Shown: positions 1 through 5,921, numbered from the stretch's first letter. The stretch: 9,844 nt of DNA from VAZQ01 sp036502925 (GCA_036502925.1 DASXXS010000023.1:1-9844), one strand, 5' to 3'. Notes: generated by a model from the letters alone, not told the origin. Numbers and translations: made by a program.

Positions 1-1473
1 AAAACGCCGCTCCTCAATCTGCCGTCCCATCGCGAGCCCTATTATGCCGGCGGATGGCAAAAGCCGGCGGGGCGCTATGTCGAGGTGACGAGCCCGGGCA
101 CGGGCGAGTCGCTCGGCCAGGTGGTGGAGGGCAACGCGGCCGATGCGCAAGCCGCCATCGCGGCCGCCAAGGCGGCCTTCCGCGAATGGCGCCGGGTGCC
201 GCCGACGGAGCGCGCCAAGATGCTGCGCGCCATCGCGCAGGTGCTGCGCCACAATGGCGACGAGCTGGCGATGATCGATGCCGCCGATTGCGGCAATCCC
301 TATGCCGAGATGGTGCGCGACGCCAATGCGGGCGCGGCCCAGCTTGATTTCTACGCCGGTCTTGTCACCGAGATGAAGGGCGCCTCGATCCCGATGGGTC
401 CCGACGTCGTGAACTTTTCCGTGCGCGAGCCCTATGGCGTGGTCGGCCGCATCATTCCGTTCAACCATCCCTTCATGTTCGCGGCCGGCAAGTCGGGGGC
501 GCCGCTCGCCGCCGGCAACACGGTCGTGCTCAAGCCGCCCGAGCAGGCGCCCCTGTCGGCACTGCGGCTGGCCGAGCTGATCGACGGCATCCTGCCGCCC
601 GGCGTATGGAACGTCGTGCCCGGCGGCCGCGAGGTCGGGCAGGTGCTGGCCAGCCATCCGGACGTCGCCTCCGTGGCGCTGATCGGCAGCGTGCCGACCG
701 GCCGCGCCGTCATGAAGGCGGCAGCCGACACGCTCAAGCCGGTCCTGCTCGAGCTCGGCGGCAAGAACGCCCTGATCGCTTTTGCGGACGCCGATCTCGA
801 AGCGGTCTCGGCCGCCGTCGTCGACGGCATGAATTTCACCTGGTGCGGACAAAGTTGCGGATCCACCAGCCGCGCCTTCATCCACGCCGAAATCTACGAT
901 GCCGTCCTGCAGCGCGCGACGGCGTCGATCAAGCGCTACCGGCCGGGCGTCCCGACCGATCCGGCCACCACCATGGGGGCGATCATCAGCCAGGTGCAGC
1001 ATGACCGCATCATGGGCTTCATCGAATCCGGCCGGCGAGAGGGCGCGCGGCTCATCAGCGGCGGCGGCCGCCCGAGCGAGCCTGAGCTCGCCAAGGGCCT
1101 GTTCATCGAGCCCACCATCTTCGCCGACGTGACCATGGACATGCGCATCGGCCGCGAGGAAATCTTCGGCCCGGTTCTCTCGGTGTTCAAATGGAACGAC
1201 GAAGCCGAGATGCTGGCGCGGGTGAACCAGGTCGAGTACGGGCTCACCGCATCGATCTGGACCAGCGATCTTGCGACCGCGCACCGCACCGCTGCGGCCG
1301 TGGAGGCGGGCTATGTCTGGATCAACGAGGTCTCCAAGCATTTCCTCGGCGCGCCCTTCGGCGGCTACAAGCAGTCCGGCATCGGGCGCGAGGAATGCAT
1401 CGAGGAATTGCTCCGCTTCACGCGCGAGAAGAACATTCATATCAATCTGCGCCGCCGCAGCGGCGGGCATTGA
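1..1473 (+). CDS. NAD(P)-dependent aldehyde dehydrogenase, 5'-truncated by the window edge
   Basis: The reading frame is open from base 1 and ends at TGA 1471-1473, giving 490 visible residues. It oxidises an aldehyde to its carboxylic acid with NAD(P)+, presumably in the cytoplasm. Counting from the first codon in the window, the family landmarks are present and correctly spaced: PFNHP with the oxyanion-hole Asn at 155, LELGGK with the general-base Glu at 251, GQSCGSTSR with the nucleophile Cys at 286, EEIFGPVLSV, and GGYKQSGIGRE near the C-terminus. A GTG at 85 could be mistaken for the start, but the codons before it read YYAGGWQKP, the normal N-terminal strand of the family, so the true start lies upstream of the window. 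It most resembles the betaine-aldehyde / gamma-aminobutyraldehyde type, but the substrate cannot be read from sequence. It converges on the next gene across a repeat block. Confidence 0.93.
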   Translation, partial: KTPLLNLPSHREPYYAGGWQKPAGRYVEVTSPGTGESLGQVVEGNAADAQAAIAAAKAAFREWRRVPPTERAKMLRAIAQVLRHNGDELAMIDAADCGNPYAEMVRDANAGAAQLDFYAGLVTEMKGASIPMGPDVVNFSVREPYGVVGRIIPFNHPFMFAAGKSGAPLAAGNTVVLKPPEQAPLSALRLAELIDGILPPGVWNVVPGGREVGQVLASHPDVASVALIGSVPTGRAVMKAAADTLKPVLLELGGKNALIAFADADLEAVSAAVVDGMNFTWCGQSCGSTSRAFIHAEIYDAVLQRATASIKRYRPGVPTDPATTMGAIISQVQHDRIMGFIESGRREGARLISGGGRPSEPELAKGLFIEPTIFADVTMDMRIGREEIFGPVLSVFKWNDEAEMLARVNQVEYGLTASIWTSDLATAHRTAAAVEAGYVWINEVSKHFLGAPFGGYKQSGIGREECIEELLRFTREKNIHINLRRRSGGH

Positions 1474-1475
1474 TG

Positions 1476-1686
1476 CGGTAGGGTGGGCAAAGGCGCGGCC
1501 GTAGCCCGGATGGAGGCGCGCAGCGCCGTAATCCGGGACAGCTTTCCCGGATTACGCTTCGCTTCATCCGGGCTACGACACGGTAGGGTGGGCAAAGGCC
1601 CGGAACGCGCCGTGCCCACGTTGGGCGCTGGCCGCAGGGTGGGCGCGACGCGTGGGCAACGGCGAAGCGGCCGTTGCCCACCCTAC
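1476..1686. repeat. Composite REP-like repeat block between convergent genes
   Basis: Almost the whole gap after the aldehyde dehydrogenase is repeat DNA. The 19-mer cggtagggtgggcaaaggc occurs at 1476-1494 and again, identically, at 1581-1599. The 13-mer GTAGGGTGGGCAA (1478-1490 and 1583-1595) recurs as its exact reverse complement at 1674-1686, closing the block as a terminal inverted repeat. Between the two direct copies lies a separate 76-bp palindrome, listed on its own. From general knowledge, families of this look are dispersed in Bradyrhizobium-like genomes and create spurious ORFs. No credible gene lies here. The block may also act as a transcriptional barrier between the convergent genes, which is inference. 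Confidence 0.8.
1501..1576. repeat. 76-bp imperfect palindrome (REP-like hairpin)
   Basis: The left arm (1501-1538) begins GTAGCCCGGATG and ends GTAATCCGGGA. The right arm (1545-1576) begins TCCCGGATTAC and ends CATCCGGGCTAC. The ends pair perfectly: 12 bp at the outside, plus an 11-bp inner stem around a 6-nt loop (cagctt). The middle is imperfect because the left arm carries six more bases than the right. Either strand would fold into a long hairpin. It is nested within the larger repeat block. Confidence 0.8.
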
Positions 1687-2762
1687 ACCTTCGCGACGGC
1701 CCGCACTTCGGGCGGAAACAAATCCTCGGCGCTCATCTGCCGGTACGTGACGCCTTGCGCATGGGCATAGCGGCAAAAGGCCTCGATGGTGGGGCGGCTC
1801 GCCTCGATCCCGTAGGGATAGGGATCGGGCCCGAAGCTTGCGGCGATCTCGTCGGCGATCGCCGCCACCCAAGGCAGCGGGGCGCGCGCGCAGGTGAAGT
1901 CGCGCAAGCGCTCGAAGCAACGGCGCTTGGATTCTTCGAATGCCTTGAACAGATTCATGCCGATCCACGGATACTGCTCGAAGACGGCTCGGCGGATCGT
2001 GATCAGGTGCATGATCGGAAAGACGCCGGTCTTTCTGAACAGCCGCTCTTCCTCGGCCCGGTAGTTTGGAAACAGGCGCACGACCTGACCGCCTGATTGC
2101 CCGAACGCGAGCGGCGCGCGTGCCGTGATCGCGGCGTCGATCTCGCCGCTCATCAGCATGGCGGAGAGACTCGTATCGGGCCTTGCTTGATAGCGGATGC
2201 CGGAGGGCAGCCTCAGCTCGACCTTCTCGTCGCGGCCTGGCTCGTCGACGCCTGCCTGCAGCCAGTTGATGGAGGCGAGGTCGACCCCGTAATGCTCGGC
2301 CAGAAAGCCGCGCACATAGATGCCTGCCGTCTGCGCCCATTCGGGAATCCCGATGGTGCGGCCCTCCAAGTCCTTGGGTTTGCGGATGCCGCGATCGCCA
2401 CGCACATAGATCGCCGAATGGCGATGGACGCGGGACGGAAAAACCGGGATCGCGATCATCGGGGCGCTGCCCTGCGAGGCGAGCGCGGTGTATTTCCCCA
2501 GGGACAGTTCCGAGACGTCCCATTCGAGGTTGCGGGTGAACCGAAAGGTGATTTCCTCGATCGAAGGAAACACCAGCGGAGTCAGGGTGATGCCGTCGGC
2601 GCGCACCACCCCGCTGGTCAAGTCGCGGACATGCTCGTAATCGCAGACCGCAAGCGTCAGATTGAGCGTCGCGGTGCCGGCGCTGACGACGATCTGCGGA
2701 CTGCGCAATTGCGGCGCGATCCGGCCGGCGCCGTCGGCGCCTGGCAAGGTCTGGATATCCAC
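1683..2762 (-). CDS. 4,5-dihydroxyphthalate decarboxylase-like protein (type-II solute-binding fold)
   Basis: 359 residues. It resembles proteins annotated as 4,5-dihydroxyphthalate decarboxylase or as ABC-type substrate-binding proteins of the NMT1/THI5-like fold. Signature stretches are LTLAVCDYEHVRDL (35-48), WDVSELSLGKY (81-91), IPVFPSRVHRHSAIYV (105-120), RTIGIPEWAQTAGIYVRG (135-152), then FPIMHLITIRR and PYPYGIEASRPTIE near the C-terminus. There is no signal peptide or lipobox, so it is probably cytoplasmic, which favours an enzyme over a transporter receptor. No permease or ATPase gene lies beside it. The GTG start at 2762 is supported by AAGGAG eight bases upstream (2771-2776). The first 34 residues precede the conserved fold and may be a lineage-specific extension. 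The TAG stop lies inside the terminal repeat of the neighbouring block. The family is fairly sure; the reaction and substrate are not. Confidence 0.85.
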   Translation of the reverse strand: MDIQTLPGADGAGRIAPQLRSPQIVVSAGTATLNLTLAVCDYEHVRDLTSGVVRADGITLTPLVFPSIEEITFRFTRNLEWDVSELSLGKYTALASQGSAPMIAIPVFPSRVHRHSAIYVRGDRGIRKPKDLEGRTIGIPEWAQTAGIYVRGFLAEHYGVDLASINWLQAGVDEPGRDEKVELRLPSGIRYQARPDTSLSAMLMSGEIDAAITARAPLAFGQSGGQVVRLFPNYRAEEERLFRKTGVFPIMHLITIRRAVFEQYPWIGMNLFKAFEESKRRCFERLRDFTCARAPLPWVAAIADEIAASFGPDPYPYGIEASRPTIEAFCRYAHAQGVTYRQMSAEDLFPPEVRAVAKV

Positions 2763-2955
2763 GTGGGAGGCTCCTTGCGGTAACGGGACACGCCATTGTT
2801 AAGGGGAGCGGCGATCGGGCGCAATGATGCGGCCGCAGGCAACCGTATGCTGGTATTCGGCGGCTCCTGCCGCGCGGGGCGGAGCCTGAGCGCTTATCAC
2901 GGTGATTTCACGCTCACGCGCAGCGGCATGATCGAGTTCTGATCGGCTGCTGCAC
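2763..2955. other. Gene-free upstream region of the decarboxylase-like gene, with one possible 31-codon plus-strand ORF
   Basis: This stretch holds the ribosome-binding site and presumably the promoter of the minus-strand gene starting at 2762, but I see no convincing -35/-10 pair. On the plus strand a short frame runs from ATG 2847 to TGA 2940-2942 (31 residues, beginning MLVFGG and ending RSGMIEF). Of its 31 sense codons, 26 end in G or C, which resembles real coding sequence here, but the start has only a weak AGG ribosome-binding match and I recognise no family. It could be a small gene, the decayed tail of a lost gene, or chance. Confidence 0.3.
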
Positions 2956-2986
2956 AAAGAAAAACCGGACCCTTGCGGGTCCGGTT
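2956..2986 (-). terminator. Strong intrinsic terminator downstream of lysR
   Basis: Read on the minus strand, a perfect 10-bp stem (AACCGGACCC / GGGTCCGGTT) closes on a GCAA tetraloop and is followed at once by a T-rich run (TTTCTTT, just after the stem's own final TT). This is a textbook Rho-independent terminator. It lies about 180 bases beyond the lysR stop, so it ends either the trxB-lysR transcript or a separate short RNA. On the plus strand the hairpin is followed by GCAGTTTG, so termination that way should be weak. Confidence 0.88.
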
Positions 2987-3121
2987 GCAGTTTGCCGGCG
3001 CGGGGCCAGCAATCACCTTCCAGAGGGGAACAGCTGCCAGCGGGGGCGATCGCCATCTGGGAGAAGAGCAAGCGCTCGCCGACAACTATCCTCAGTATGC
3101 CGACGCGCCGGTTTTGCGCAA
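2956..3121 (-). ncRNA. Candidate small RNA or 3'-UTR RNA ending at the terminator
   Basis: The 176 bases between the lysR stop and the terminator hairpin contain no good gene. A weak promoter-like pair is visible on the minus strand: TTGCGC (3121-3116), a 16-base spacer, and CATACT (3099-3094). It would start an RNA of about 130 nt near 3087 that ends at the terminator. That RNA would carry a hairpin CCAG-N16-CTGG (3060-3037) enclosing the perfect palindrome GGCGATCGCC, preceded by a pyrimidine-rich stretch CTCTTCTCCC that could pair with ribosome-binding sites. It may instead be simply the 3' untranslated end of the lysR mRNA. No known RNA family is recognised. Confidence 0.28.
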
Positions 3122-3162
3122 CGCGGAGCCCCGCATGCCAGCCATGCAACCCTCGCACGTGC

Positions 3163-4071
3163 TCAGAAATGCCAGCGCTGCGCCTTGGCGACCAGAAAGT
3201 CGCGAAAGACCTGCACGCGCGCGACCGACTTGAGCTCTTCCGGATAAACGAAATAGGCGTCGTAGGCGACCTCGTTGTTGTCCCCGAACAGATGCACGAG
3301 CCCGCCGTTCTCATCGACCAGATAATCCGGAAGCATGGCGATGCCCAGGCCGCGCTGGCAGGCAAGCAGCACGCCGAGCACGTTGTTGATGGTGAGCCAG
3401 GGCAGCCGGGGGTCGCGCTCGCTGCGCCCGATGGTGAGCAACCAGTTGCCGCTCTGCTGCAGCCAAGGCTGGATGGTTCCGCCGAGGATGATGAGGCGAT
3501 GCTGGTCGAGCTCCTCGACCGAGCGCGGCGTGCCGAACCGCTTGAGATATTCCGGCGATGCGCAGGCGTGGAAGTGCAGCGAGAACAGCTTGCGCTGGAT
3601 CAGGTCGGGCTGCGTCGGCTGGCGCAGCCGGATGGCGACATCGGCTTCGCGCATGGCGAGGTCGAGCTCGCCGTCGGTGGTGATCAGCGTGACCCGGATA
3701 TCGGGATAGAGATCGAGGAACTCACCCAGCCGCGGGGTGAGCCAGTGCACCCCGATGCCCACGGTCGTGGTCACCTTGAGCTCGCCGTTCGGCCGTTCGC
3801 GGCTGTCGGTCAGCTTGGTGCGCGCCGCTTCGAGCTTCATGAACACGTCGTGGGCGGTGCTTTGCAGGAGCTCGCCCTGCTCGGTGAGGATGAGCCCGCG
3901 CGCATGGCGGTGGAACAGCGAGACGCCGAGCTCCTGTTCGAGCGCCGAGACCTGCCGCGATACGGCCGACTGCGACAGGCCGAGCTGCTCGCCGGCATGC
4001 GTGAAGCTGCCGGCCTGGGCGGCGGCGTGGAAGACCTTGAGCTTGTCCCAATCCATCATGTTTCCGTGCAT
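3163..4071 (-). CDS. LysR-type transcriptional regulator, downstream of trxB
   Basis: 302 residues from the ATG at 4071, the usual LysR length. The N-terminus carries the winged helix-turn-helix: DKLKVFHAAAQAGSFTHAGE (9-28), then the recognition helix LSQSAVSRQVSALEQELG (32-49) and the wing LFHRHARGLILT. The rest is the periplasmic-binding-like effector domain, with a typical TTTVGIGVHWLTPRLGEF start and a GLGIAMLPDYLV segment. Alternative starts are the adjacent ATGs at 4059 and 4056. The latter gives MDWDKLK, which I think is the common start of this family, so the first five residues are uncertain; no Shine-Dalgarno is decisive. The frame stays open far upstream across trxB, but that extension is antisense read-through of trxB. 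The gene lies 71 bases after trxB in the same direction, so co-transcription is likely. The inducer and targets are unknown. Confidence 0.92.
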   Translation of the reverse strand: MHGNMMDWDKLKVFHAAAQAGSFTHAGEQLGLSQSAVSRQVSALEQELGVSLFHRHARGLILTEQGELLQSTAHDVFMKLEAARTKLTDSRERPNGELKVTTTVGIGVHWLTPRLGEFLDLYPDIRVTLITTDGELDLAMREADVAIRLRQPTQPDLIQRKLFSLHFHACASPEYLKRFGTPRSVEELDQHRLIILGGTIQPWLQQSGNWLLTIGRSERDPRLPWLTINNVLGVLLACQRGLGIAMLPDYLVDENGGLVHLFGDNNEVAYDAYFVYPEELKSVARVQVFRDFLVAKAQRWHF

Positions 4072-4098
4072 GGCGAGCTTCCGGCTCCAATTTTGCTC

Positions 4099-4134
4099 CC
4101 TCTCCGTACCCGACCCGCTTTGGGCCCGGAGAGG
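4099..4134. repeat. Inverted repeat in the trxB-lysR gap
   Basis: CCTCTCCG (4099-4106) and CGGAGAGG (4127-4134) form a perfect 8-bp stem around a 20-base loop that itself contains CCC and GGG blocks able to pair. No T-run follows on the minus strand, so it is not a good terminator. It could stabilise or process the trxB mRNA or be an operator; its function is unknown. Confidence 0.45.
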
Positions 4135-4142
4135 CGAGAGCC

Positions 4143-5144
4143 TCAGCCGACCTCGGCCGCTGCCCGGTGTTGCGCCCCGCGTTCCGATTCCGCCCTGTGT
4201 TCCGTTTGGGCGGCGACGAAGCGTTCGGCTTCGAGCGCGGCCATGCAGCCCTGGCCCGCCGCCGTCACCGCCTGGCGGTAGACATCGTCGGTGACGTCGC
4301 CGGCCGCGAACACCCCCGGCACCGACGTGGCGGTCGAGTAGGGAGCGGTCCTGATATAGCCCGAAGGCTTCATCTCGACCTGGCCGGTGAACAGCTGGGA
4401 CGCCGGGGTATGTCCGATCGCGATGAACACGCCGTCCGCTGCGCGCTCGCTGATGCCGCCGGTGCGTGTGTCCTTGAGCCGGACCCGGGTGACCTTGAGC
4501 GGGTTCTCGGTTCCGGCGACCTCGTCGAGCTCGGTGTTCCACAGCACCGAAATCTTGGGATTCTTGAACAGGCGGTCCTGCAGGATCTTCTCGGCACGGA
4601 AGCTGTCGCGCCGATGCGCCACCGTCACCTTGGCCGCGAAATTGGTCAGGAACAACGCTTCCTCGACCGCGGTATTGCCGCCCCCCACCACTATCACGTC
4701 TTTCCCGCGATAGAAAAATCCGTCGCAAGTGGCGCAGGCCGACACCCCATAGCCCTTGAACTTTTCCTCCGACGGCAGCTCCAGCCAACGCGCTTGCGCT
4801 CCGGTCGCGATGATCAGCGCGTCGGCCAGATAGATGTCCCCGGAATCGCATTCGAGCCGGAACGGCCGCCGGCCAAGCTCGGCCTTGTTGACATGATCGG
4901 TCACGATCCGGGTACCCACATGCTCGGCCTGCTTCTGCATCTGCTCCATCAGCCAGGGCCCCTGGATGACGTCGGCAAAGCCCGGATAGTTCTCGACGTC
5001 GGTGGTGATGGTGAGCTGGCCGCCGGGCTGGATGCCCTGGATGAGGACCGGTTCCAGCATCGCGCGCGCCGCGTAGATGGCAGCCGTGTACCCCGCCGGC
5101 CCCGAGCCGACGATCACGACCTTGGCGCGGGTGCTCTTGCCCAT
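4143..5144 (-). CDS. trxB: Thioredoxin-disulfide reductase (NADPH)
   Basis: 333 residues; it transfers electrons from NADPH through FAD to thioredoxin in the cytoplasm. The low-molecular-weight bacterial architecture is complete. The FAD dinucleotide motif is VIVGSGPAGYTAA (GSGPAG at 13-18). ENYPGF follows. The redox-active pair is C137-A-T-C140 in SACATCDGFF. The NADPH-binding motif is VVGGGNTAVEEA (from 152). HRRDSFRAE (177-185) supplies the arginines that read the 2'-phosphate of NADPH. The second FAD contact is GVFAAGDVTD (277-286). The last ~18 residues form a polar tail beyond the usual end. The ATG at 5144 is chosen because it places the Rossmann strand at the normal distance from the N-terminus and has AGGA seven bases upstream. 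The frame continues to a TTG at 5228, but that stretch is GC-rich leader. It is divergent from lrp and upstream of lysR. Confidence 0.97.
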   Translation of the reverse strand: MGKSTRAKVVIVGSGPAGYTAAIYAARAMLEPVLIQGIQPGGQLTITTDVENYPGFADVIQGPWLMEQMQKQAEHVGTRIVTDHVNKAELGRRPFRLECDSGDIYLADALIIATGAQARWLELPSEEKFKGYGVSACATCDGFFYRGKDVIVVGGGNTAVEEALFLTNFAAKVTVAHRRDSFRAEKILQDRLFKNPKISVLWNTELDEVAGTENPLKVTRVRLKDTRTGGISERAADGVFIAIGHTPASQLFTGQVEMKPSGYIRTAPYSTATSVPGVFAAGDVTDDVYRQAVTAAGQGCMAALEAERFVAAQTEHRAESERGAQHRAAAEVG

Positions 5145-5226
5145 CTGGACGATCCTGGTGGTGATTGGCGCGGACGCCGCTCGCCGGCGGCCGGCCCCCT
5201 CAGCGCGGCGGCCGCTCGGCAGGCTC

Positions 5227-5254
5227 AATTTAAGGTCTCCGGCGAGCTATGCAA
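5227..5254 (-). promoter_or_regulatory. Possible trxB promoter
   Basis: On the minus strand TTGCAT (5254-5249) and TAAATT (5232-5227) are separated by 16 bases, which would start the trxB mRNA near 5220 with a GC-rich leader of about 76 bases. Each box matches the sigma-70 consensus only partly (3/6 and 4/6). It is the only AT-rich position in an otherwise very GC-rich leader. That leader contains the palindromes GGCCGGCC (5189-5196) and GCGGCCGC (5208-5215). Confidence 0.3.
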
Positions 5255-5303
5255 GACACGCAGACCGGGAGCCCACAACCGATGACACAGCATGGACAGG
5301 CGG

Positions 5304-5324
5304 GCACGCAATAATGTTTCGTGC
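5304..5324. promoter_or_regulatory. AT-centred palindrome upstream of lrp, possible autoregulatory operator
   Basis: GCACG (5304-5308) and CGTGC (5320-5324) are exact inverted arms around an AT-rich centre. Written as a dyad, the site is GCACGnAAnAnTnTTnCGTGC, with 16 of 21 positions symmetric. It overlaps AATAAT (5310-5315), a 5/6 match to the -10 consensus, although no matching -35 is visible at 16-18 bases. Lrp/AsnC proteins often repress their own gene through imperfect palindromes with an AT-rich middle. Placement directly before this lrp gene, in the gap shared with trxB, fits that role. This is inference from position and symmetry. Confidence 0.45.
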
Positions 5325-5375
5325 GGCCCCCGATGGGAGTAAGAAGTGGGCCAGCATTCCCGTCGGAGGCCCCTG

Positions 5376-5855
5376 GTGGAAGCCCAGCTCGACTCGATCG
5401 ACCGCAAAATCCTCAAGGAATTGCAGGATAACGGCCGCATCACCAATGTGGAGCTGGCCCGGCGGGTCGGGATCTCGGCGCCCCCGTGCCTGCGCCGCGT
5501 GCGCGCCCTCAAGGAGTCCGGCTACATCAAAAGCTACCGGGCTCTGCTCGACGAAAAGCTCCTGGGCTACGAGGTGACGGTCTTCGCCATGGTGCACCTC
5601 ACCAGCCAGGCCGAGGCCGACCTGAAGGCGTTCGAGGATTTCGTGCGCGACCAGCCGCTGGTGCGCGAATGCTGGATGCTGTCGGGCGAGATCGATTTCA
5701 TCCTCAAATGCGTGGCTCCCGACCTGAAGACTTTTCAGGCCTTCGTGGCGGAATTGACCGCCGCGCCGCACGTGCGCAACGTCAAGACCTCGCTCACGCT
5801 GCGCAATTCGAAGGATGCCGCCATGGTGCCGCTGGAGGTGGTGAGTGGCGAATAG
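5376..5855 (+). CDS. Lrp/AsnC-family transcriptional regulator
   Basis: 159 residues from GTG 5376, the normal size for the family. The N-terminal helix-turn-helix is LDSIDRKILKELQDNGRITN (5-24) followed by VELARRVGISAPPCLRRVRALKESGYI (25-51). A beta-alpha RAM domain follows, with VTVFAMVHL and the ligand-region motif ECWMLSGEIDFILKCVAPD. Such proteins bind amino acids or related small molecules and act as dimers to octamers on their own and neighbouring promoters. The start is uncertain: GTG 5376 has GGAGG six bases upstream (5365-5369), but GTG 5346 in the same frame has GGGAG six bases upstream (5335-5339) and would add ten residues including RRR. I prefer 5376 for length and because the extra residues look basic and unconserved. 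The stop TAG lies inside a short-repeat hairpin. The gene is divergent from trxB and convergent with greA. Confidence 0.93.
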   Translation: MEAQLDSIDRKILKELQDNGRITNVELARRVGISAPPCLRRVRALKESGYIKSYRALLDEKLLGYEVTVFAMVHLTSQAEADLKAFEDFVRDQPLVRECWMLSGEIDFILKCVAPDLKTFQAFVAELTAAPHVRNVKTSLTLRNSKDAAMVPLEVVSGE

Positions 5856-5904
5856 GGAGTAGGGAGTAGTTCTTTCTATTCACTACTCACTACTCACTAC
5901 TCAC
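5841..5904. repeat. Short tandem/inverted repeat hairpin between lrp and greA
   Basis: The left arm (5841-5870) begins gtgagtggcgaatag and continues with gggagtag units. The right arm (5878-5904) is a run of cactact/ctcac units, the imperfect reverse complement of the left. They are separated by a 7-base loop (tctttct). About 21 of the 27 aligned positions match, and some mismatches would be G-U pairs in RNA. The plus-strand hairpin is followed by TTATTT, so it could serve as a weak terminator for lrp. The first 15 bases of the element encode the last codons and stop of lrp. Confidence 0.7.
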
Positions 5905-5921
5905 TTATTTCCGAACCCCGC

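Noticed and set aside
1483..1770. Plus-strand frame through the repeat block, and several minus-strand frames there.
   Set aside because: These are translations of REP-like repeats, a common source of spurious ORFs; no start context or domain.
3092..3145. A 17-residue minus-strand ORF (MAGMRGSALRKTGASAY) after lysR with GAGGG upstream.
   Set aside because: It is very short, overlaps the promoter-like boxes, and has no neighbour for which it would be a leader peptide.
2992..4281. A 429-codon plus-strand frame opposite lysR.
   Set aside because: It is the antisense reading of a well-supported LysR gene, with no recognisable domain; GC-rich genomes leave such frames open.
4072..4851. A much longer version of the LysR frame, open upstream to 4851 (562 codons).
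   Set aside because: The extension overlaps trxB in another frame, is low-complexity Arg/Gly-rich, and the LysR helix-turn-helix begins only at about 4056. It is a shadow of trxB.
4167..5285. A 372-codon plus-strand frame opposite trxB.
   Set aside because: It is antisense to a full-length thioredoxin reductase with all motifs, and the translation is domain-free.
5293..5317. TGGACA (5293-5298) with TAATGT (5312-5317) as the lrp promoter.
   Set aside because: The spacer is only 13 bases, too short for sigma-70; the AT-rich centre is better explained as part of a palindrome.
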